DNA from: Xylophilus sp042867185
GTDB lineage: Bacteria; Pseudomonadota; Gammaproteobacteria; Burkholderiales; Burkholderiaceae_C
Assembly (NCBI GenBank): GCA_042867185.1
Contig: JBHZQV010000002.1
Coordinates: 260,262 to 324,261 of the forward strand
Direction: 5' to 3'
DNA length: 64,000 nt
The notes under the pieces were generated by a model, which was not told the origin of the DNA, did not search any database, and saw only the letters and a list, made by a program, of their open reading frames with translations. Position 1 is the first letter of the stretch. The number at the start of each line of letters is the position of its first letter. Of this stretch, positions 11,614-18,054 are shown in pieces. The position numbers and the translations under genes are program-made.

Positions 11614-11725
11614 TTATTTCAGCTCGGTGATCCAGGCGGCCAGCGCTTTCGCATCGGCTTCGGTGACCTGCGAATTGGCCGGCATCGGCACCGGCCCCCA
11701 GACGCCGGAGCCGCCTTTCATGATC
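11614..11725 (-). pseudogene. Truncated 3' fragment of the cytochrome c gene (duplicate)
   Basis: Left-hand duplicate of the end of the cytochrome c gene at 12240-12548. It encodes only IMKGGSGVWGPVPMPANSQV and the residues after it, ending ITELK. The Met axial-ligand loop (PMPAN) remains, but the CMACH heme-attachment motif, signal peptide and start codon are lost. It cannot make a functional cytochrome. It is a by-product of the 626-bp duplication. Confidence 0.88.
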
Positions 11726-12205
11726 GCCCTGCTGGCGATGCTCAATTGGGCCACGCTGGCCGCACCGACCGCGGTGTCGCTGGGCGTCACCGTCATCCAG
11801 GCGCCGCTCGGGCTGATCATGCTGGGCCTGACGGTGCTGCTGGCGATCCTGTTCGTCGCCTACGTCGTCTATTTGCAGGGCTCGGTGCTGGTCGAGACCC
11901 GCCGCCACACCAAGGAAATGCAGACCCAGCGCGATCTGGCCGACAAGGCCGAGGCCTCGCGCTTCACCGAGCTGCGCCAGTACCTGGAAGTGAAGCTGCA
12001 GCAGACCGAGCTCGATGGCCGCAACGACCGCGACGCCCTGCTGGCCCGGATCGCGGCACTGGAAACCTCGCTGGTCGCCCGTGCCGAGCAGTCGGACAAC
12101 AGCAACGCCGCCTACCTGGGCCAGCTGCAGGACCGGCTCGACCGCGGCGAGCGCCTCTCGGGCGGCCAGACGCTGCGCGGCCCGAACGATCCGCTGGTGA
12201 TCTGA
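11720..12205 (+). CDS. LapA-domain protein, 5'-truncated duplicate with a new chance start
   Basis: Second copy of lapA, identical to the first from IALLAMLNWATL onward. At the junction, the sequence TTCATGATC from the antisense strand of the cytochrome gene supplies an in-frame ATG at 11720, giving a 161-aa product that lacks 12 residues of the first membrane helix. A GGAG at 11707-11710 sits 9 nt before this ATG, so translation is possible. The first helix is shortened to about 13 hydrophobic residues before the loop, so function is doubtful. Its own promoter is absent; any transcription must read through from the first copy. Confidence 0.6.
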   Translation: MIALLAMLNWATLAAPTAVSLGVTVIQAPLGLIMLGLTVLLAILFVAYVVYLQGSVLVETRRHTKEMQTQRDLADKAEASRFTELRQYLEVKLQQTELDGRNDRDALLARIAALETSLVARAEQSDNSNAAYLGQLQDRLDRGERLSGGQTLRGPNDPLVI

Positions 12206-12239
12206 ACCTGCGCGCTGCCGCCTTCGTGGACCGCAGGGC

Positions 12240-12548
12240 TTATTTCAGCTCGGTGATCCAGGCGGCCAGCGCTTTCGCATCGGCTTCGGTGACCTGCGAA
12301 TTGGCCGGCATCGGCACCGGCCCCCAGACGCCGGAGCCGCCTTTCATGATCTTCTGCGCCAGCCGATCGTTGACGTTCTGGCCGGCGTATTTCTGCGCGA
12401 TGGCCTTGAACGACGGCCCGACGATCTTGCGCTCCACGTTGTGGCACGCCATGCAGTTGCGGGCCTTGGCCAGCGCCAGGTCGGCCCGCGCGGGCAGGCA
12501 TGCCAGCACCAGGAGCAGGGCGGCGGCAGGGGGCAGGAGGCGGTGCAT
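12240..12548 (-). CDS. Periplasmic monohaem cytochrome c (c551/c552 type)
   Basis: Small class I cytochrome c of 102 aa, an electron carrier in the periplasm. Residues 1-22 form a signal peptide ending ARA. The heme is attached through C32-M-A-C35-H36, and Met80 in the loop VPMPAN is the probable sixth ligand, as in the c551 family (GxxPMPxN). KGGSGVWGPVPMP is the characteristic c551/c552 segment. This is the intact copy; its last ~36 codons are duplicated at 11614-11725. It is divergent from the small Trp-rich gene, and a TACAAT box (minus strand 12590-12585) may serve its promoter. Confidence 0.93.
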   Translation of the reverse strand: MHRLLPPAAALLLVLACLPARADLALAKARNCMACHNVERKIVGPSFKAIAQKYAGQNVNDRLAQKIMKGGSGVWGPVPMPANSQVTEADAKALAAWITELK

Positions 12549-12602
12549 GGTGGGCGGCTTTCGGCTGGGGTACAGTCTGGCCGGATTGTAGTGAGGCCCC
12601 CT

Positions 12603-12845
12603 ATGTACTTCCTCGGACTCGGACTGGTGCTGCTGGTGATGAAATGGCTCGAGCTGGGCCCGGTCGTCGGCTGGAGCTGGTGGATCGTGCTGGCGCCCTT
12701 CGCCCTGGCGGTGGCCTGGTGGGCCTGGGCTGACAGCAGCGGCCTGACCAAGCGCCGCGAGATGGACAAGATGGACAAGCGCAAGGCCGACCGCATCGAC
12801 AAGCAGCGCGAGGCACTGGGCCTGGGCACCAAGAAAAGGCGCTGA
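12603..12845 (+). CDS. Small Trp-rich membrane protein (TIGR04438-like)
   Basis: Protein of 80 aa. The first ~45 residues form two hydrophobic segments rich in tryptophan (LELGPVVGWSWWIVLAPF, AVAWWAWADSSG). The remainder is a highly charged tail ending LGTKKRR. Size and composition match the small Trp-rich protein family found in Burkholderiales, which has no known function. The ATG at 12603 lies 54 nt from the divergent cytochrome start. A strong hairpin terminator lies downstream at 12902-12935. Confidence 0.75.
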   Translation: MYFLGLGLVLLVMKWLELGPVVGWSWWIVLAPFALAVAWWAWADSSGLTKRREMDKMDKRKADRIDKQREALGLGTKKRR

Positions 12846-12901
12846 GGGATCGCGGGTCCCTGGGGCGGATGCCGCATCCGCAGCGTCCGCCGTCCCGATG
12901 C

Positions 12902-12935
12902 AAAACGCCCGCCGGCGCGCGCCGCGGGCGTTTTT
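12902..12935. terminator. Bidirectional Rho-independent terminator
   Basis: Arms ACGCCCGC (12905-12912) and GCGGGCGT (12924-12931) form an 8-bp GC-rich stem, flanked by AAAA on the left and TTTTT on the right. It can therefore end transcription from both the small Trp-rich gene (plus) and ilvD (minus), which converge here. Confidence 0.85.
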
Positions 12936-12984
12936 GCGTCGGGCGCCGTGGCCGCCGTGCGTGGCCGCCACGGCGCTATCGGGC

Positions 12985-14679
12985 TCAGTAGTTGTCGAGC
13001 ACCGCGCCCTTGCTGGCGCTGGCCGCGTTGAACGCGAACTTGGCCTGCACGCCGCGGGTGTAGCGCGGAGCGGGCGGCGTCCAGCCTTCGCGGCGGCGGG
13101 CCAGCTCGGCCTCGGGCACGTTCAGTTCCAGCACCAACTGCAGCGCGTCGATGGTGATCGAGTCGCCTTCCTGCACGAAGGCGATGGTGCCGCCGGCCGC
13201 CGCCTCGGGCGCCACGTGGCCGACCACCATGCCCCAGGTGCCGCCGGAGAAGCGGCCGTCGGTGATCAGACCGACGCTTTCGCCCAGGCCGGCGCCGATC
13301 AGCGCGCCGGTGGGGGCCAGCATCTCGGGCATGCCCGGCCCGCCCTTGGGGCCCAGGTAGCGCAACACCATCACGTCGCCGGCGACGATCTTGCCGTCGA
13401 GGATGGCCTTCAAGGCCGACTGCTCGTCGTCGAACACCCGGGCCGGGCCGGTGATGACCGGGTTCTTCAGGCCGGTGATCTTGGCGACCGCGCCCTCGGG
13501 GCTCAGGTTGCCCTTCAGGATCGCCAGGTGGCCCTGGGCGTACATCGGGTTGTCGATGGGACGGATCACGTCCTGGTCGGCGCGGGGCACGTCGGGCACG
13601 TCCTTGAGCACCTCGGCGATCGTCTCGCCGGTGATGGTGATGCAGTCGCCGTGCAGCAGTCCGGCCTTCAGCAGGATCTTCATCACCTGCGGGATGCCGC
13701 CGGCCTGGTGCAGGTCGACCGCCAGGTACTGGCCGCTGGGCTTCAGGTCGCACAGCACCGGCGTGCGCTTGCGGATGCGTTCGAAGTCGTCGATCGACCA
13801 CTCCACGCCGGCCGCATGGGCGATCGCCAGGAAATGCAGCACCGCGTTGGTCGAGCCGCCGGTGGCCATGATCACCGCCACCGCGTTCTCCAGCGCCTTC
13901 TTGGTGACGATGTCGCGCGGCTTGATGTCCTTCTTGATCGCCTCGATCAGCACCCGGGCCGATTCCTTGGCCGAGTTGGCTTTCTCGTCGTGCGGATTGG
14001 CCATGGTCGACGAGTAGGGCAGGCTGATGCCCAGCGCCTCGAACGACGAGCTCATGGTATTGGCGGTGTACATGCCGCCGCAGGAGCCGGTGCCGGGGAT
14101 GGCGCGTTTTTCGATCTCGAGCAGGTCGTGGTCGCTCAGCTTGCCGGCGGCGTTCTCGCCCACGGCCTCGAACACGCTCACGATGTTCAGGTCCTTGCCC
14201 TGGTAGCGGCCCGGCAGGATGGTGCCGCCATACACGTAGATGGCCGGCACGTTGGCGCGCAGCATGCCCATCAGGCCGCCGGGCATGTTCTTGTCGCAGC
14301 CGCCGACCACCAGCACGCCGTCCATCCACTGGCCCTGCACGCTGGTTTCGACGCAGTCGCTGATCACCTCGCGGCTGACCAGGCTGTACTTCATGCCTTC
14401 GGTGCCCATCGCCATGCCGTCGGAGATGGTGGGCGTGCCGAACACCTGCGCGTTGCCGCCGGCTTCCTCGATGCCCTCGATGGCCGCATCGGCCAGCTTC
14501 TGCAGACCCGAGTTGCAGGGCGTGATCGTGCTGTGGCCGTTGGCGACGCCCACCATCGGCTTCTTGAAGTCGCTTTCCTGGTAGCCCATGGCGTAGTACA
14601 TGGAGCGGTTGGGCGCGCGCGACTTGCCTTCGGTGATGTTGGCGCTGCGGCGGTTGATCTGGATGACCTTGGTGTCCAT
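12985..14679 (-). CDS. ilvD: Dihydroxy-acid dehydratase
   Basis: Fe-S enzyme of 564 aa that dehydrates 2,3-dihydroxy-isovalerate and -3-methylvalerate to 2-keto acids, the third common step of valine and isoleucine synthesis. Signature segments include CNSGLQKLADAA, GGCDKNMPGGLMG, GSCGGMYTANTMS (cluster cysteines) and GRFSGGTWGMVVGHVAPEA near the C-terminus. The ATG at 14679 begins MDTKVIQINRRSANITEGKS. A divergent LysR gene starts 103 nt away, with a likely operator between them. Length is normal for the family. Confidence 0.96.
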   Translation of the reverse strand: MDTKVIQINRRSANITEGKSRAPNRSMYYAMGYQESDFKKPMVGVANGHSTITPCNSGLQKLADAAIEGIEEAGGNAQVFGTPTISDGMAMGTEGMKYSLVSREVISDCVETSVQGQWMDGVLVVGGCDKNMPGGLMGMLRANVPAIYVYGGTILPGRYQGKDLNIVSVFEAVGENAAGKLSDHDLLEIEKRAIPGTGSCGGMYTANTMSSSFEALGISLPYSSTMANPHDEKANSAKESARVLIEAIKKDIKPRDIVTKKALENAVAVIMATGGSTNAVLHFLAIAHAAGVEWSIDDFERIRKRTPVLCDLKPSGQYLAVDLHQAGGIPQVMKILLKAGLLHGDCITITGETIAEVLKDVPDVPRADQDVIRPIDNPMYAQGHLAILKGNLSPEGAVAKITGLKNPVITGPARVFDDEQSALKAILDGKIVAGDVMVLRYLGPKGGPGMPEMLAPTGALIGAGLGESVGLITDGRFSGGTWGMVVGHVAPEAAAGGTIAFVQEGDSITIDALQLVLELNVPEAELARRREGWTPPAPRYTRGVQAKFAFNAASASKGAVLDNY

Positions 14680-14718
14680 CGGGTTCTCTCTCGTGGGTGG
14701 TTTTGTCGGAGCAGGCGG

Positions 14719-14748
14719 AGTATGCGCCGATCGCTTCTGCGGTTCCAA
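14719..14748 (-). promoter_or_regulatory. Candidate ilvD promoter
   Basis: On the minus strand, -35 TTGGAA (14748-14743) and -10 CATACT (14724-14719) are separated by 18 nt. The -10 box lies 39 nt upstream of the ilvD ATG, and a purine-rich GAGAGAGAA ribosome-binding region follows. Weak-to-moderate match to sigma-70. Confidence 0.4.
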
Positions 14749-14769
14749 TCCGGTTCGGAGGGCCGATTG

Positions 14770-14784
14770 ATATGCTGTACATAT
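14770..14784. promoter_or_regulatory. LysR-type T-N11-A operator overlapping the regulator start codon
   Basis: ATATG-CTGTA-CATAT is a perfect 5-bp inverted repeat with a 5-bp spacer. It contains the T-N11-A core of LysR-type binding sites. It covers the ATG (14783) of the LysR gene and lies between that gene and ilvD, so it is the natural candidate for autoregulation. Confidence 0.5.
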
Positions 14785-15721
14785 GAAACCCGACGCGCCG
14801 ATCGACCTGCGGCTGTGGCGCCAGTTCCTGGCCGTGGCCGAAGAATTGCACTTCGCCCGGGCCGCCCAGCGGCTCCACATGACACAACCGCCGCTGACCC
14901 AGGCCATCGCCCAGCTGGAGCGCACGCTGGGCGTGCAGCTGTTCGACCGCAGCCGGCGGCGGGTGGCCCTGGCGCCGGCCGGCCAGGCCCTGGTGCCCGA
15001 GGTGCGCGACCTGCTGGCCCGCGCCCAGGCGCTGCCGGCGCGGGCGCGGGCAGCGGCGGCGGGGGAGGTCGGCCGGGTGCGGCTCGCCTTCGTCTCGACC
15101 ATCGGCTTCGAGCGACTGCCGGCCTGGGTGCGCGCCTTCCGGGTGGAGAGCCCGCAGGTGGCGCTGGAACTGGTCGAGGCCACCGGCGACGTGCAACTGC
15201 AACTGCTCGCGCGCGGCGAGATCGACGCGGGGATGATGCTGTATTCGCCCGGCTTCGCGCCGGCCGGCCTGCACCACCTGCCGGTGGCGACCGAGCCGCT
15301 GGTGCTGGCGCTGCCGGCCCACCACGCCCTGGCGCAGACCGCGCCGCTGCGGTGGGATGCGGTGCTGGCCGCGCCGCTGGTGGTGTTCCCCCGACGCATC
15401 GCGCCTTCGCTGCACGACGCGGTGTTCGGCCTGTACCACGCGGCAGGCCGGCTGCCGGTGGTGGCGCAGGAGGCGATCCAGATGCCGACCATCGTCAACC
15501 TCGTAGCGGCCGGCCTGGGCGTCGCCTGGGTGCCGCAGAGCGTGGTGCAGTTCCGGCGCGACGGCGTCGTCTACCGCGCGCAGGGCGCGGGCGGCCTGCC
15601 GGTGCGGCGCGGCGGGCCGGTGGTGCCGGTCTGCGAGACCAGCCTGGTCTGGCCGGCCGGGCCGGTCGATCCGGCGCTGGCGCGTTTCGTCGGTTTCGTG
15701 CGGCGCGCCCAGGGCGACTGA
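14783..15721 (+). CDS. LysR-family transcriptional regulator, divergent to ilvD
   Basis: DNA-binding regulator of 312 aa. Residues 8-66 form the winged helix-turn-helix (FLAVAEELHFARAAQRLHMTQPPLTQAIAQLERTLG). The rest is a type 2 periplasmic-binding-like effector domain. It resembles the BenM/CatM/CbnR-like branch with the AEELHFARAA...QPPLSxxI pattern rather than IlvY, so control of ilvD is suggested only by the divergent layout. The start codon is embedded in an inverted repeat and no Shine-Dalgarno sequence precedes it, so a leaderless or very short leader is possible. Its effector is unknown. Confidence 0.9.
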   Translation: MKPDAPIDLRLWRQFLAVAEELHFARAAQRLHMTQPPLTQAIAQLERTLGVQLFDRSRRRVALAPAGQALVPEVRDLLARAQALPARARAAAAGEVGRVRLAFVSTIGFERLPAWVRAFRVESPQVALELVEATGDVQLQLLARGEIDAGMMLYSPGFAPAGLHHLPVATEPLVLALPAHHALAQTAPLRWDAVLAAPLVVFPRRIAPSLHDAVFGLYHAAGRLPVVAQEAIQMPTIVNLVAAGLGVAWVPQSVVQFRRDGVVYRAQGAGGLPVRRGGPVVPVCETSLVWPAGPVDPALARFVGFVRRAQGD

Positions 15722-15752
15722 GCCGTCATGTCGCCACGGCACAATACCGGCC

Positions 15753-16592
15753 ATGCTCCTGTATCCCCACATCGACCCGGTCGCCCTGCAGATCGGCCCG
15801 CTGGCCGTGCACTGGTACGGCCTGACCTATCTCGCCGCCTTCGGCCTGTTCCTGCTGCTGGGCAACCTGCGGCTGCGGCACGAACCCTATGCGTCGATGC
15901 AGGGCGCCGCCGCCTGGACCCGCAAGGACGTGGAAGACATCCTGTTCCTGGGCGTGCTGGGCGTCGTGGCCGGTGGTCGGCTGGGCTACTGCCTGTTCTA
16001 CAAGCCCGGCTACTACGCCACCCATCCACTGGAGATCTTCTATATCTGGCAGGGCGGCATGAGCTTCCATGGCGGGCTGCTGGGCGTGATCGCGTCGATG
16101 GTCTGGTTCGCCCGGTCGCGGCACCGGCCCTGGCTGCAGGTGGCCGACTTCGTGGCGCCCTGCGTGCCCACCGGGCTGGCGGCCGGCCGGGTCGGCAACT
16201 TCATCAACGGCGAGCTGTGGGGCCGCTTCGCGGACGCCAGCCTGCCGTGGGCCATGGTGTTTCCGCAAAGCGGCTCGATGCAGCCGCGGCACCCGTCGCA
16301 GGTCTACCAGTTCCTGCTGGAGGGCGTGCTGCTCTTCGCGCTGCTCTGGCTGTATGCCCGCCGTCCGCGGCGGCAGGGCGAGGTGGCGGCGGCATTCCTG
16401 GTCGGCTACGGGCTATTGCGCTTCATCGCCGAGTTCTTCCGGGAGCCCGACAACTTCCTGGGCATCCTGTCGCTCGGCATGAGCATGGGCCAGTGGCTGT
16501 GCGTGCCGATGGTGGTGGCAGGCGTGTGGATGTACCTGCGGGCTCAGGCGGCACCCTTGCCGGTGGTCGCCAGCGGTGTGCGGCGTGCCTGA
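15753..16592 (+). CDS. lgt: Prolipoprotein diacylglyceryl transferase
   Basis: Inner-membrane enzyme of 279 aa that transfers diacylglycerol from phosphatidylglycerol to the lipobox cysteine of prelipoproteins, the first step of lipoprotein maturation. The Lgt signature GRVGNFINGELWGR is at about residues 146-159. The family motifs HWYGLTYLAAF, GGRLGYCLFY and GGMSFHGGLLG (catalytic His region) are present, with about seven membrane helices. The start at 15753 lies 31 nt after the LysR gene. An essential housekeeping gene of normal length. Confidence 0.96.
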   Translation: MLLYPHIDPVALQIGPLAVHWYGLTYLAAFGLFLLLGNLRLRHEPYASMQGAAAWTRKDVEDILFLGVLGVVAGGRLGYCLFYKPGYYATHPLEIFYIWQGGMSFHGGLLGVIASMVWFARSRHRPWLQVADFVAPCVPTGLAAGRVGNFINGELWGRFADASLPWAMVFPQSGSMQPRHPSQVYQFLLEGVLLFALLWLYARRPRRQGEVAAAFLVGYGLLRFIAEFFREPDNFLGILSLGMSMGQWLCVPMVVAGVWMYLRAQAAPLPVVASGVRRA

Positions 16593-16749
16593 CTAGGTTG
16601 TAGCGGCGCAACAGCCGGGGCCTCGCGAAGCCCCGACCCGACGGCCGGTCGTCCGCATACCTTTGTTGTGTAACATGCGTGATAGTACGCAAGCCGTGGC
16701 CTGCGATCCCGACATTCTGTTCCTCGAGGAAGAGCGCCCGAAGGCATCC

Positions 16750-18054
16750 ATGGAAGAAGGACAGTCGAAGCTGATCGATGTCAGCGAGCTGCGCAAGGGC
16801 ATGTTCATTCAGCTCGACCTGGGATGGATGGACCATCCCTTTCCTCTCAACAGCTTCAAGATATCCACCGACGAGCAGATCCAGACGATCCTGTCGCTCG
16901 GTGTGGAGAGCGTGCGCCATTTTCCGGAGCGCAGCGACGCCGCCGTGCCGCCCGATGCGCAGGCTGGAGAGCCTTCTGCCGAAGCTTCCGCCGACGCCGC
17001 CGCAGCGGGCGATCGCACCGACGGCGGAGCGTCGCACGCGGCCGCGCGCCGCAACCGCGCCCGCAGGCTCGAGAACGAACAGCACCGTCTCGCCCTGTGC
17101 GAGCGCCAGTTTTCCGACGCCACCCGGCAATTCCGCCGCGTGGTGGAGACGGTCCATGCCAGCCCGCTGCTGGCCCGCCAGGACAGCGAGTCGGTGGTGG
17201 CCCGTTGCGTGGACGACCTGATCGGCCAGGGCGAATCGGTGATCCGGCTGTTGTCGGAGAGCGTGGGCGAGCGCAGCGGCCAGCATTCGGTCAACGTGAT
17301 GGTCATCTCGCTGATGCTGGGGCGCTCGCTCGGGCTGCAGCGCGAGGCCCTGGTGGAGTTGGGTCTGGCCGCGCTGCTGCACGACATCGGAAAGCTGGAG
17401 CTGCCCGACCGGTTCCGCAACGCAGAAGACGGATTCACCTCGGTGGAGCACCGTCTCTACCAGAGCCACGTCGTCCACAGCGTGTCGATGGCGCAGGGCA
17501 TGGGCCTTCCGCCGGGCGTGGTCGCGGGCATCGCCCAGCACCACGAGATGGCCGACGGCAGCGGCTTCCCGGCCCGTACCACCGGCGAGCAGATGCAGAT
17601 GACCGGCAAGATCGTGGCCCTGGTCAACCGCTACGACAATTTGTGCAATCCGGCGCGCGGCAGCATGGTGACCACGCCGCACGAGGCCCTGTCGGCCATT
17701 TTCGCGCAGATGAAGCCGCGGTTCGATGCGGTCGTGCTGGGGGCGTTCATCCGGATGATGGGCGTCTACCCGCCCGGCTCCATCGTGCAGCTGGGCAACG
17801 ATCGCTACGGCATGGTGGTGTCGGTGAACGCGCTGCGGCCGCTGCGGCCCAAGGTGATCGTGCACGACCCGGCGGTGCCCCGCAAGGAAGCGCTGATCCT
17901 CGACCTGGAAACGCAACCCGAGCTGGGCATCCGGCGCAGCCTCAAACCGCACCAGTTGCCGAAGGCGGCGCTGGACTACCTGTCGCCGCGCCGCCGCATT
18001 TGCTACTTCTTCGAGCGCGCTGCAGACCCCGACGCTATCGGGGTCGCTGCGTGA
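16750..18054 (+). CDS. HD-GYP c-di-GMP phosphodiesterase with DUF3391 N-terminal domain
   Basis: Cytoplasmic phosphodiesterase of 434 aa predicted to hydrolyse c-di-GMP to GMP through a metal-bound HD site. Residues ~4-130 form a DUF3391-type domain (LIDVSELRKGMFIQLDLGWMDHPFP). The HD-GYP domain contains LLHDIGKLELPD, QSHVVHS and HHEMADGSGFP; the GYP motif is replaced by GFP. The ATG at 16750 has AAGG six bases before it. An in-frame ATG at 16675 and a TTG at 16663 are alternatives. Its stop overlaps the start of the next gene (GTGA), so the two c-di-GMP enzymes are translationally coupled. Confidence 0.88.
   Translation: MEEGQSKLIDVSELRKGMFIQLDLGWMDHPFPLNSFKISTDEQIQTILSLGVESVRHFPERSDAAVPPDAQAGEPSAEASADAAAAGDRTDGGASHAAARRNRARRLENEQHRLALCERQFSDATRQFRRVVETVHASPLLARQDSESVVARCVDDLIGQGESVIRLLSESVGERSGQHSVNVMVISLMLGRSLGLQREALVELGLAALLHDIGKLELPDRFRNAEDGFTSVEHRLYQSHVVHSVSMAQGMGLPPGVVAGIAQHHEMADGSGFPARTTGEQMQMTGKIVALVNRYDNLCNPARGSMVTTPHEALSAIFAQMKPRFDAVVLGAFIRMMGVYPPGSIVQLGNDRYGMVVSVNALRPLRPKVIVHDPAVPRKEALILDLETQPELGIRRSLKPHQLPKAALDYLSPRRRICYFFERAADPDAIGVAA

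Larger units (their letters stand above)
11097..12351. repeat. Exact 626-bp tandem duplication (lapA + 3' end of cytochrome c gene)
   Basis: Bases 11097-11722 recur without any difference I could see at 11723-12348, an offset of exactly 626 bp. The trinucleotide ATC occurs at the left end, the junction and the right end (11097, 11723, 12349), as expected for duplication by slippage or recombination at microhomology. Each unit holds lapA without its first 13 codons and the last ~36 codons of the convergent cytochrome c gene. 626 is not a multiple of 3. One full lapA (left) and one full cytochrome gene (right) survive. The perfect identity implies a very recent event or an assembly artefact. 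Confidence 0.9.
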
